64,000 bases of DNA from DASWIP01 sp036397635 (GTDB taxonomy: Bacteria > Actinomycetota > AC-67): NCBI GenBank assembly GCA_036397635.1, contig DASWIP010000018.1:7041-71040 (forward strand). Reading direction: 5' to 3'. Shown here in pieces: positions 38,013 through 47,270 of this stretch (positions are counted from its first letter, which is position 1; every line of letters starts with the position of its first letter). The notes under the pieces were generated by a model. It saw nothing but the letters and a program-made list of their open reading frames with translations, had not been told where the DNA came from and searched no databases. A program made the position numbers and the translations under genes.

Positions 38013-39393
38013 CGCGTCTCGGCCTCGCTTTCCAATAGTAGTTGCGGAACCCCGCGGCTTCATGCATCAGGCGAAAGGTCAGCTCGACCTGCATGCCCAC
38101 CGCGACCTCGGATGGTTCGCAGTCGGTGCACTCCATGAAGATCCTGCCGCCGCCGTCGAGATCCACAACCGCGCGCGGCACCGGCGTCTCGAGATACTCG
38201 CCCGCGATCAGGTGGTCGAGCGTGAAAGTGAACACCTCGCCGGTGCGTTGCAGCTTGATGCGATCCATCTTGTCCGCGGTGCTGCACGCGATGCACGCGC
38301 GGTTCGCGGGGAACTGGACGACCCCGCACGCCGTGCAGCGGACGCCGTACAGCGGCAGGGCCTGCGCGCGGTCTCGCCAGTACCGGATCGTCGAGCCCGG
38401 CACGATGGGATCGGTCCACGGCATGAGCTTTCGGAACCGGACGTAGCGCTCGTAGCTGGGCAGCATGCGCTTGTCCCCGATCTGGCGGGCGACCGTGAAG
38501 GCCGGCGCGCGCGCGCCGGCCCCGATGCGCAGCACGAGCGCGTCTGCGCCTTCGCCGCTGGCGGCGACGAGCAAGTGCTCGCCCGGGTTTCCCTCCTCGA
38601 GCGCGCGCGCGAGCGACACGAGAGCGTGCGCCGCGCCGAGATTGCCGACCGTGGTGAACAGGGTGTCGCGCGCGCCCGCGATCCCCAGCCGCTTCGCCGT
38701 GGTCGCGTAGGTGCGGGGATCCGGCGCGTAGGCGGCGAAGCGCGCGATCGCATCCGGGTCGATCCCGGCGTCGGCGAGCGCCGCGGTCGCGGCTTCCTCG
38801 ACCGCGCGCGCGTAGCCGTATTCGGTCTCGCTCTTGGCGTCGAAGCTCTGCACGAAGGCGTCGCCCGTGCGTCGCCAGGGCCCGGTGAAGTCCTCGGCGA
38901 GGCTCGCCGTCCCCGTGACCTCGACGGGGCCGTCCCGGGTGACGAGCAGCGCCCCCGCCGCGTCGCCGAAGAGCTGCTCGGCCGCGGTCGATGGTTCGGC
39001 CGGCCGGACATCGGCCGCGACCACGAGGGCGGCGCGCGCGCCGGCGGCGACGGCGTCCAGCGCTGCTCGCAACGCTTGGGTTCCTGCGCGCAGCGTCCCG
39101 GTGATGTCGGTCGTGCGGACGTCGTGCCGGTCGAGCACCGCGGCGATCGTGGCCGCGCCGTGCTTCTCGGCGTACGGCGGCGTCGTCGTGGCGAAGAAGA
39201 CCGCATCGACGCTGCTCGCATCGTTGCCGACGCAGGCCAGCGCGGCCTCGACGCCGAGTGTCAGAGAGTCCTGGTCACCGGCAGCGACCGCGCGCTCGCC
39301 GGGCAGGGACGGGGTGTCCCACGCCGCGCCGAGCATCGCCCGGTCGAGCCGCCACAGGGGGATCGTCGTCCCCCACGCCGCGATACCGGCCAC
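37993..39393 (-). CDS. KAS III/HMG-CoA synthase-like domain fused to a DUF35 OB-fold
   Basis: A 466-residue fusion. Residues 1-310 follow the HMG-CoA-synthase/KAS III fold (VDAVFFATTTPPYAEKHGAA, LFTTVGNLGAAHALV). The position of the catalytic cysteine reads DITGTLRAGTQAL, with Leu101 in place of Cys, so the domain is probably not a condensing enzyme. Residues 340-466 form a DUF35 unit: zinc ribbon CTAC (353-356) and CIAC (367-370), then the OB fold (GEVFTFTLDHLI). Archaeal thiolase-HMGCS-DUF35 complexes have the same three parts. It likely serves as scaffold and CoA channel for the adjacent thiolase. GTG start with CCAGGAGGGG upstream. Confidence 0.8.
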   Translation of the reverse strand: MAGIAAWGTTIPLWRLDRAMLGAAWDTPSLPGERAVAAGDQDSLTLGVEAALACVGNDASSVDAVFFATTTPPYAEKHGAATIAAVLDRHDVRTTDITGTLRAGTQALRAALDAVAAGARAALVVAADVRPAEPSTAAEQLFGDAAGALLVTRDGPVEVTGTASLAEDFTGPWRRTGDAFVQSFDAKSETEYGYARAVEEAATAALADAGIDPDAIARFAAYAPDPRTYATTAKRLGIAGARDTLFTTVGNLGAAHALVSLARALEEGNPGEHLLVAASGEGADALVLRIGAGARAPAFTVARQIGDKRMLPSYERYVRFRKLMPWTDPIVPGSTIRYWRDRAQALPLYGVRCTACGVVQFPANRACIACSTADKMDRIKLQRTGEVFTFTLDHLIAGEYLETPVPRAVVDLDGGGRIFMECTDCEPSEVAVGMQVELTFRLMHEAAGFRNYYWKARPRRDAGHQG

Positions 39394-39408
39394 TCTCCCC
39401 TCCTGGTC

Positions 39409-39549
39409 TCAGCAGCAGGTACGGAGCGAAGGATCCCACCACGCGCAGAACGCGTCGTCCCAGTACGGATCGTCGAATCGCAGGCCGATCTCGGCGCGCT
39501 CCTGCTCTTGGTCGTGCGCGCGCTTCTCCTCGGTCGCCTGCTCGCTCAT
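39409..39549 (-). CDS. Small acidic protein upstream of the KAS-DUF35 fusion
   Basis: A 46-residue protein starting MSEQATEEKRAHDQEQER, a charged helix, and ending with an aromatic-acidic segment FDDPYWDDAFCAWWDPS and a CC pair at the terminus (RTCC). It lies 15 bases before the fusion gene, whose ribosome-binding site directly follows its stop, so the two are cotranscribed. In-frame ATGs at 39555 and 39558 are alternative starts. I recognise no family; it might be a small partner of the thiolase complex. Confidence 0.58.
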   Translation of the reverse strand: MSEQATEEKRAHDQEQERAEIGLRFDDPYWDDAFCAWWDPSLRTCC

Positions 39550-39580
39550 CGGCATCATCCTATCGGCGAGGCGCCGCGGC

Positions 39581-39641
39581 GTACCACGCGGAGTTGTGCG
39601 CGCCCCTCGGGGTACCGCGCGGAGTTGTGCGCGCCCCTCGG
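39581..39641 (+). repeat. 30-base tandem repeat before the DUF3105 gene
   Basis: Two copies of a 30-base unit (39581-39610 and 39612-39641, 31-base period, one mismatch: GTACCACGCG against GTACCGCGCG), ending CGCGCCCCTCGG. They fill the spacer between the divergent small protein gene and the DUF3105 gene. Confidence 0.85.
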
Positions 39642-39660
39642 CTCGGGCATGCTGCCGGCC

Positions 39661-40191
39661 ATGCGTCGGATCGCCTCGTTCATCGTGCTCGCCCTCGTCC
39701 TCGCCGCGTGCGGGGGCGACGGAGATCCCGCTGATCCGGTGGAGTTGGGCGTCCCAGAAGGCCGGGCCTGCTCGGATGCGCTCTCGCTGCCATCCGAGGG
39801 ACAGGATCACATCGAGGTCGGGCAGCGTACGACGTTTGCGACCGATCCACCGATGTCCGGCCCGCATTGGGGTCCGCCCGGCGGGCCCGTCCCTGCCGGC
39901 ATCCACAACCAGGCCTTCCCCGACGAGGCGACGGTGCACAACCTGGAGCACGGTCACGTGATCGTGCATCACAACGGCTTGCCGCCCGAGGTGCTGGAAG
40001 AGATCGAGGCGATCGTGCGCGCCGACCCCGTGCAGATGCTGGTCGTCTCACGCCCCACGATGCCGTGGGTGCTCGCGTTCACGGCGTGGACCGTCGCGCA
40101 GGTCTGCGACGAGGTTCCCGACGATCTCATCGAGATGCTGCGCACCTTCGTTCGCGAGCACAGGGACAACGCACCCGAAAGCGTCCCGTAG
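39661..40191 (+). CDS. DUF3105-family lipoprotein
   Basis: A 176-residue lipoprotein: signal MRRIASFIVLALVLAACGG with lipobox LAAC at about 14-17. The mature domain has DPPMSGPHWGPPGGPVPAGIH and VHNLEHGHVIVHHN, the histidine-rich signature of DUF3105, and a conserved end (LVVSRPTMPWVLAFTAWTVAQVC). The His residues could bind metal. Function unknown; members are exported in actinobacteria. An in-frame ATG at 39649 would add four residues. No clear Shine-Dalgarno sequence. Confidence 0.86.
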   Translation: MRRIASFIVLALVLAACGGDGDPADPVELGVPEGRACSDALSLPSEGQDHIEVGQRTTFATDPPMSGPHWGPPGGPVPAGIHNQAFPDEATVHNLEHGHVIVHHNGLPPEVLEEIEAIVRADPVQMLVVSRPTMPWVLAFTAWTVAQVCDEVPDDLIEMLRTFVREHRDNAPESVP

Positions 40192-40251
40192 CCTCTACGC
40201 GGCATCGTCCCCGAACCTCCATGCGACGCGCGCGCGTCCTGTTCCCGCGCG

Positions 40252-42384
40252 CTACGCCTCGTCGCCGCGCGGCACGGCGACGGGTTGCGCGGGACGCTCG
40301 AAGCCCGAGATGTCCATCGCGTCTCGCAACACCTGCGCGACGTCCATGATCTTGATGCCCTCGCGTGACTTGCCCTGCGCGACAAGCTCCTTCTGCCCGT
40401 CGTCGAGCATGATCAAGCAGTAGGGGCAGCCGGTGGACACGATGTCCGGGTTGGTCTCGAGCAGCTCTTCCGTCCGCTCGATGTTGACGCGCTTGCCGGT
40501 GGATTCCTCCATCCACATGCGGGCGCCGCCGGCGCCGCAACAGAAGGTCTTCTTCCCGCAGCGGTGCGCCTCGCGCGCGACCACGCCGGGGATCGACTCG
40601 ATGACGTGGCGGGGCTGCTCGATCACGTCGTTGTGCCGCGCCAAGTAGCACGGATCGTGGTAGGCGACGTTGGCGATGATGGTCTTGTTCGGCGTGATCT
40701 TGCCCTCATCGATCAGCCGTGCGAGCAGCTCGGAGTGATGGATGACCTCGAAGTTTCCTCCGAGCTGAGGGTACTCGCGCGCGATCGTATTGAAGCAGTG
40801 AGGGCACGACGCCACGATCTTGCGCACACCCTTGCCGTGGAGCTGCTCGATGTTGGTCTTGGCGATCTCCTGGAACAGGTACTCGTTGCCGATCCGCCGC
40901 GCCGGATCGCCGGTACAGGACTCCTGCGTTCCGAGGATCGCGAACGACACGTCGGCGGCGATCATGATCTCGGCGAACGCGCGCACGGACTTCTTCGCGC
41001 GATCGTCGAATGCGCCCGCACATCCGACCCAGTAGAGGTACTCGACGTCGGCGGGGATGCGGCCGTTCATCACGACGATGTCGTCCTCCAGGCCCTTGGT
41101 CCAGTCCAGCCGCTTGCCGGAGGCCTCGCCCCAGGGATTTCCCGAACTCTCGAGGTTCCGCAGCATCAGGCCGGCCTCGCTCGGGAACCGCGATTCCATC
41201 ATCACCGCGTACCGGCGCATGTCGATGATCTGGTCGACGTGTTCGATGTCGACTGGGCACTCGTAGACGCAGGCGCCGCAGGTCGTGCAGGCGAAGATCG
41301 ACTCGTCCAGGTGGACGTCGCCGACCAGTTGCTTGTTCATCACGTGCTCGGGATCGTCGGCGCCGGGGGCGTTCGGGTCCCACTCCTTCTGACCCAGCAG
41401 GTATGGCGCCTTCTCGAACAGGTGGTCGCGCGAGGCGGTGATGATGAACTTCGGGTTGAGTGTCTTGCCGGTGTTCCACGCCGGGCACACGGACTGGCAC
41501 CGGCCGCACTCGGTGCAGGTGTACATGTCGAGGATGTTCTTCCAGCTGAAGTCTTCGACCTTGCCGGCGCCGAAGGAGGTCTCCTCGGTCATGTTCTCCA
41601 TGTCGATCTCGAGCGGTCGCAGCGCCCCGAGCGCGATCGGCTGGCGGCCGAACAGGACGTTCAACGGCGAGGTGAAGATGTGCATGTGCTTGGAATGCAG
41701 CACGATCAGCAGGAAGCCGAACACGACGGCGACGTGCATCAGCAGCGCGGTGTCCTCGATCCGATGGAGCGCGCTCGTGCTGAGGTCCTGCAGCAGGATG
41801 CCGATGCCGTTGGAGACGAACGCCCACTGGTGCGGTTCGTAGGGAAGCGTTCCCAACGCCCCGCGCGCGCCGCGCGCGAGCGCCACCGTCCAGATGACGT
41901 TGAAGATCATGAACAGGATGAAGTAGGCCGCCCCGAGGTGGCTGCCGTAGAACCGCGACCTGCGCTCCAGCTTCTTCGGCCGGGTCCGCAGCCGGATGAT
42001 CATGAAGCCGACGAGCGCGATGGTGACCAGGGTGAAGAACAGATCCTGGATGAAGCCGAGCCAGGCGTGATCGCCGACGACCGGTAGCTCGAACTCGCGG
42101 TCGAAGATCTCTCCGATCGATTCGATCAAGGTGATTTGAACGATGAGGAAGCCCCAGAACGTCAGGGCGTGCAGCGTTCCGGGGAGGGTCCACTGCAGCA
42201 GCTTCTTCTGGCCGAGCACCTTCACGTTGTGCGCGTTGACGCGAGTGAACATGTTCGTGAAGCGTTCGGGGTCGCGCCGGCCGCGCAGGGCGAGCTCGAC
42301 CAGGTACTTGATCCGGATCGAGGCGAACCCGAGCGCGACGCCGATGATCGCCATCCCGATGGCGATGCGGACACCTGTCTCCAT
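40252..42384 (-). CDS. EtfD-like membrane Fe-S oxidoreductase (heterodisulfide reductase-related)
   Basis: A 710-residue membrane protein. The first 240 residues form about five helices of a NarI-like cytochrome b-type domain (histidines in LHALTFWG and MHVAVVFGF). Then come two ferredoxin motifs, CTECGRCQSVCP at 290-301 and CTTCGACVYECP at 366-377, and two CCG domains (ESCTGDPARR with SCPHCFN; HDPCYLARHN with FCCGAGGARM and GCPYC). The plan equals mycobacterial EtfD (Rv0338c), which passes electrons from electron-transferring flavoprotein to menaquinone during fatty-acid oxidation. Its position beside thiolase genes fits this. EtfD function is inference. Confidence 0.85.
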   Translation of the reverse strand: METGVRIAIGMAIIGVALGFASIRIKYLVELALRGRRDPERFTNMFTRVNAHNVKVLGQKKLLQWTLPGTLHALTFWGFLIVQITLIESIGEIFDREFELPVVGDHAWLGFIQDLFFTLVTIALVGFMIIRLRTRPKKLERRSRFYGSHLGAAYFILFMIFNVIWTVALARGARGALGTLPYEPHQWAFVSNGIGILLQDLSTSALHRIEDTALLMHVAVVFGFLLIVLHSKHMHIFTSPLNVLFGRQPIALGALRPLEIDMENMTEETSFGAGKVEDFSWKNILDMYTCTECGRCQSVCPAWNTGKTLNPKFIITASRDHLFEKAPYLLGQKEWDPNAPGADDPEHVMNKQLVGDVHLDESIFACTTCGACVYECPVDIEHVDQIIDMRRYAVMMESRFPSEAGLMLRNLESSGNPWGEASGKRLDWTKGLEDDIVVMNGRIPADVEYLYWVGCAGAFDDRAKKSVRAFAEIMIAADVSFAILGTQESCTGDPARRIGNEYLFQEIAKTNIEQLHGKGVRKIVASCPHCFNTIAREYPQLGGNFEVIHHSELLARLIDEGKITPNKTIIANVAYHDPCYLARHNDVIEQPRHVIESIPGVVAREAHRCGKKTFCCGAGGARMWMEESTGKRVNIERTEELLETNPDIVSTGCPYCLIMLDDGQKELVAQGKSREGIKIMDVAQVLRDAMDISGFERPAQPVAVPRGDEA

Positions 42385-42428
42385 GAGCTGCTTGTCCCTT
42401 CGTGAAGGAGATGGCGGGCCTTCGCGCG

Positions 42429-42457
42429 ATTATAGGTTCGCGCGGAAACGGCTCCAA
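42429..42457 (-). promoter_or_regulatory. Promoter of the EtfD-like gene
   Basis: On the minus strand TTGGAG, a 17-base spacer and a perfect TATAAT. Transcription would start about 40 bases before the ATG at 42384, giving a short leader with GAAGGGA as ribosome-binding site. Confidence 0.65.
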
Positions 42458-42494
42458 ACGTGGCGCATGCGCTGTGTGGTACGAACACCGTTCG

Positions 42495-42596
42495 GGTGAC
42501 GTGTCACGGACTACCCGCGGTCTGGTGACGCGTCACGGACTACCCGCGGTCTGGTGACGCGTCACGGACTACCCGCGGTCTGGTGGCGCGTAACGC
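42495..42596 (+). repeat. 29-base tandem repeat, 3.5 copies, at the end of def
   Basis: Units at 42495-42523, 42524-42552 and 42553-42581, with a partial fourth copy at 42582-42596. Each full unit contains the palindrome GTGACGCGTCAC (the first copy has one change) and ends CCGCGGTCT. On the minus strand, the repeats begin inside the last codons of def and each contains the same stop codon. Confidence 0.9.
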
Positions 42597-43084
42597 TTCC
42601 GCCGGAACACGTCGGTCGTCGGTGATTCCACGCGATCGAGGAAGAGCAGGCCTTCCAGGTGGTCGATCTCGTGCTGCAGCGCGCGTGCCTCGAACGCATC
42701 GGCTTCGATCCGTCGCTGCTGGCCTTGGGGGGTCAGCCCTTCGACCACGACGCGTTCGGCTCGCCGGACGTTGCCGGTGAAGTCGGGAAGGCTCATGCAT
42801 CCCTCCCGGGTCACCTCGCCGCCTTCACGCCCGATGATGACCGGGTTGATCAGCACCACCAGCCCGTGGACCGAGCGCGCTTTGCGGTGCCCCGTGACAT
42901 CCATGCAGAAGGCGCGCGCGCCGACGCCGATCTGCGGTGCGGCCAGGCCGACGCACGCCGGCGATGCGCGCATCGTGTCGACCAGGTCGGCGGCGATGGC
43001 CTCGGCGGCCGGGCCGGGCTCCAGATCGGCAGCGCGCGACTTGAGCACCGCGGCCGGGTAGCGGACGACGGGGCGGACCGACAC
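42569..43084 (-). CDS. def: Peptide deformylase
   Basis: A 171-residue metalloenzyme that removes the formyl group from the N-terminus of new proteins. All three motifs are present: GLAAPQIG (motif I), EGCMSLP (motif II, Cys ligand) and HEIDHLEG (motif III, two His ligands and the catalytic Glu). Actinobacterial length. GTG start at 43084, 3 bases after the stop of the ACT-domain gene, so cotranscribed. The C-terminus (RRKRYAPPDRG) runs into a 29-base tandem repeat; only the last copy is coding. Confidence 0.95.
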   Translation of the reverse strand: MSVRPVVRYPAAVLKSRAADLEPGPAAEAIAADLVDTMRASPACVGLAAPQIGVGARAFCMDVTGHRKARSVHGLVVLINPVIIGREGGEVTREGCMSLPDFTGNVRRAERVVVEGLTPQGQQRRIEADAFEARALQHEIDHLEGLLFLDRVESPTTDVFRRKRYAPPDRG

Positions 43085-43087
43085 GCG

Positions 43088-43618
43088 CTACAGGGTCTCC
43101 GGTTCGATCGCGCGCATCGACACGTCGATCCCCAGCTCTCCCGCCAGCACGCGCATGGCCGCCTCGATCGCGGCTTCGTCGGCACCGGCGGGGACCGTCA
43201 CATCCAGAAGCATCACGTATACGGGGGGATCGCCCTCGACGACGTGGGTGGCGAGGTCGCTGATGTTGACGCGCTGCTCGGCGAGCAGCTTGGAGACCCG
43301 ATGCACGATGCCGGGACGGTCGGCGCCGTACACGCTGACCACGTACGGCGCGCCGGTCGCAAGCTCGGGCGCCACCTCGGCGACCGGACGGACCGACACG
43401 ACCAGGTCCAGTGACTTCGCCGGCCGCTGCAGCGCGGCGCCCAGCGCGTCCGGATCCGACCCATCGGGCAGCGCGACGATCAGGACCATCGCGAAGTGAC
43501 CGCCGAGGATGGCCATCCGGGAATCCTCGACATTCGCCCCGTGATCGAGCAGCACTTCGGTGACCGCGGCGACGATCCCGGGCCGGTCGGCGCCGACGGC
43601 GGTGACGGAGACGTGCAT
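43088..43618 (-). CDS. Two-ACT-domain regulatory protein (GcvR-like)
   Basis: A 176-residue protein of two ACT domains. The first opens MHVSVTAVGADRPGIVAAVTE, the second PYVVSVYGADRPGIVHRVSK; the GADRPGIV element marks each. This is the layout of GcvR, which controls the glycine cleavage system, and of many uncharacterised actinobacterial ACT proteins that bind amino acids. No target gene is adjacent; it is encoded upstream of def. The start ATG at 43618 is supported by a full promoter with leaderless spacing. Confidence 0.85.
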   Translation of the reverse strand: MHVSVTAVGADRPGIVAAVTEVLLDHGANVEDSRMAILGGHFAMVLIVALPDGSDPDALGAALQRPAKSLDLVVSVRPVAEVAPELATGAPYVVSVYGADRPGIVHRVSKLLAEQRVNISDLATHVVEGDPPVYVMLLDVTVPAGADEAAIEAAMRVLAGELGIDVSMRAIEPETL

Positions 43619-43625
43619 GCGGCGA

Positions 43626-43654
43626 ACGCTAGGGGCGCCGGCCGGCCTCGTCAA
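43626..43654 (-). promoter_or_regulatory. Promoter of the leaderless ACT-def operon
   Basis: On the minus strand TTGACG, a 17-base spacer and TAGCGT, ending 7 bases before the ATG at 43618. The best-formed example of the leaderless promoters in this window, together with the one at 5022-5050. Confidence 0.68.
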
Positions 43655-43712
43655 CGCGGTGGGCGTCTGCGAGCTGTGGGGGTAGGGTGCGATCGGAAGG
43701 AAGGGGGAGGGG

Positions 43713-44183
43713 ATGGAACGACGATCCATCGTCACGGTGGCTGCCGCGGTGCTCGCCCTTCTGGCGACCGCGTGCGGGGGACCGGATAGCGGAGGCGCGC
43801 TCCAGCCGCCCGGCGCGACCGACGTCTCGCCCGCCGGAGATGCCGAACAGGTCGATGTTCTGCTGATGGAGTGGGCGGTGGCGGCTGATCCCGCGTCGGC
43901 CGAGGCCCGACACGTGACCTTCCGCGTGGCCAACGAGGGGACGCAGGATCACGAGTTCGTCATCCTGGTAACGGATCTGCCGCCCGACGAGCTGCCCACC
44001 ACCGAGGAGGCGGTCGTCGACACCGCTGCCGACGGGGTCGAGCAGCGCTCCGAGCTCGAAGCATTCCCGCCGGGGGAGAGCGCGACGCTGACCGTCACGC
44101 TCGACCCGGGGAGCCACGTGCTGATCTGCAACCTCCCCGGGCATTATCAGCTTGGGATGCGCGCGGCCTTCACGGTCCGCTGA
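43713..44183 (+). CDS. Cupredoxin-domain lipoprotein
   Basis: A 156-residue lipoprotein: signal peptide ending LLATACGGPD (lipobox TAC). The mature part has a Pro/Ala-rich linker and a cupredoxin domain with His in TQDHEFVILV and the C-terminal loop HVLICNLPGHYQLGM (Cys-x4-His-x4-Met), the type I copper ligand set as in plastocyanin, auracyanin or sulfocyanin. Probably an electron carrier tethered to the outer face of the membrane. GGAGGGG immediately precedes the ATG at 43713. Confidence 0.88.
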   Translation: MERRSIVTVAAAVLALLATACGGPDSGGALQPPGATDVSPAGDAEQVDVLLMEWAVAADPASAEARHVTFRVANEGTQDHEFVILVTDLPPDELPTTEEAVVDTAADGVEQRSELEAFPPGESATLTVTLDPGSHVLICNLPGHYQLGMRAAFTVR

Positions 44184-44199
44184 TTCCTTCGCGCGGCCC

Positions 44200-44205
44200 T
44201 ATCAT
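44200..44205 (+). promoter_or_regulatory. -10 element of a leaderless DUF192 transcript
   Basis: TATCAT, 7 bases before the ATG at 44213; no Shine-Dalgarno sequence. Confidence 0.48.
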
Positions 44206-44212
44206 CGATCCG

Positions 44213-44653
44213 ATGAGAGCGGTCGCGATCGTGCTCGCCGTCGGGTTGGCGGCGGGGGCGTGCACCTCGGATCCGTCCGGCGTCGTCGTGACGATCGAGC
44301 AGGACGGACGCCGGCTCGAGGTGACGGTCGAGGTGGCGGATAGCCCGGAGGAGCGGTCCCGGGGGCTGCGGTTCCGGGACGAGCTGTCGCCGGGGACGGG
44401 TATGGTCTTCATCTTCGACGACCTGGCTCCCCGCACGTTCACGATGGAGGATGTGCGCATCCCGCTGGACCTGCTCGTCGTGCGGCGTGGACGGCTCATC
44501 GAGGTCTTCGAGATGAGCCCCTGTGCCGGTGATCCGGCCAACTGCCTGTACCGGACCCTGCCGGCCGACGCTGCCGTGGAGATCCCCGGGGGTGCGACCG
44601 CGACGGCCGGCATCACCCCGGGGGCGCTCGTCGATCTCCCGATCGCGCGATAG
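44213..44653 (+). CDS. DUF192-family lipoprotein
   Basis: A 146-residue lipoprotein with a signal ending AAGACTSD (lipobox GAC). The DUF192 core is clear: EVADSPEERSRGLRFRDEL, GMVFIFDDLAPRTFTMED and IPLDLLVVRRGRLIEVFEM, ending with AVEIPGG and ALVDLPI. Members are exported beta-barrel proteins of unknown function. It follows the cupredoxin lipoprotein gene by 29 bases but has its own leaderless promoter. Confidence 0.87.
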   Translation: MRAVAIVLAVGLAAGACTSDPSGVVVTIEQDGRRLEVTVEVADSPEERSRGLRFRDELSPGTGMVFIFDDLAPRTFTMEDVRIPLDLLVVRRGRLIEVFEMSPCAGDPANCLYRTLPADAAVEIPGGATATAGITPGALVDLPIAR

Positions 44654-44689
44654 TCATCCTCCCAGCTCAGCAGCCTTGTGAGGGGAAAC

Positions 44690-44720
44690 ATTGACACTAA
44701 GACGCTCAAGAATCTATAGT
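44690..44720 (+). promoter_or_regulatory. dnaK promoter with HAIR-like HspR site
   Basis: A -35 TTGACA (44691-44696), 18-base spacer and -10 TATAGT (44715-44720). ATTGACA-N7-GCTCAAG at 44690-44710 resembles the HspR-bound HAIR element (CTTGAGT-N7-ACTCAAG): the right half matches at six of seven bases, the left half only at TTGA. The site overlaps the -35 box, as expected for repression by HspR, which is encoded in the same operon. Confidence 0.72.
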
Positions 44721-44796
44721 GGTTCCGGCTTCGGGCAGGTGGCCACGGCTGCTAACCCACCAGGGAGAAACAGGAAGAGAGCAGAGGAGAGGTCAC

Positions 44797-46640
<1,844 letters not shown>

Positions 46641-46641
<1 letters not shown>

Positions 46642-47270
46642 TGTCCAAGGACCCCACGCGTCACGGCGAGGCTCCGCATCGCGACGGGCCCGCCGGGGCG
46701 TCCCCCCCAACTCCCCCAGGGGCGCCCGGCGAGGCCGCCGAGCAGGCGGAGATCGTGTCGGCCGAGGTCGTAGAAGACGACCCTCGGTCGGCGCTCGAGC
46801 GCGAGCGGGATGAGGCGCGCGCGGAGGCCGCCTCGCATCTGGATGATCTGAAGCGACTCAAGGCCGAGTTCGAGAACTACCGCAAGCGGATGGTCCGCGA
46901 GCAGACGCAACTGGCCGAGCGCGCCGCGCTCGGCTTGATCGACCGGTTGCTGGCGGTTCTTGACAACTTCCAGCTCGCGCTGCTCGCAGCGGACCAGACC
47001 ACCGACTACGAGAAGATGGTGCGCGGCGTCGAGCTGGTGTACGCGGAGCTACTCGACGTGCTCGAGAAGGAGGGGCTGGAGCGGATCGAGGCGGTTGGCC
47101 GGCCGTTCGATCCCGAGCGCCACGAGGCGGTCATGCGCGCCGAAGGCGACGGCGATGAGCTGCTCGTGCTTGACGAGATGCGGCCGGGCTACCTGCTGCG
47201 CGGTCGCGTGCTGCGACCTGCGATGGTCAAGGTCGGTCCGAGGCGTCCACCCGATGGGGGGAACGGTTAG
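46641..47270 (+). CDS. grpE: Nucleotide exchange factor GrpE
   Basis: A 209-residue GrpE. A low-complexity N-terminus (Pro/Gly/Ala, then acidic) precedes the long coiled coil (ERERDEARAEAASHLDDL, RLKAEFENYRKRMVRE) and the beta domain (GRPFDPERHEAVMRAEGD, GYLLRGRVLRPAMVKV). GrpE releases ADP from DnaK. Its ATG overlaps the dnaK stop by one base. Confidence 0.95.

Noticed and set aside
37957..40191. A 744-codon plus-strand frame ending in the DUF3105 protein.
   Set aside because: Only the last 176 codons are real; the rest is antisense to the KAS-DUF35 gene and lacks protein-like features.
42495..42596. Repeat array as a possible CRISPR.
   Set aside because: Copies are contiguous without spacers and there are no cas genes; it is a tandem repeat.
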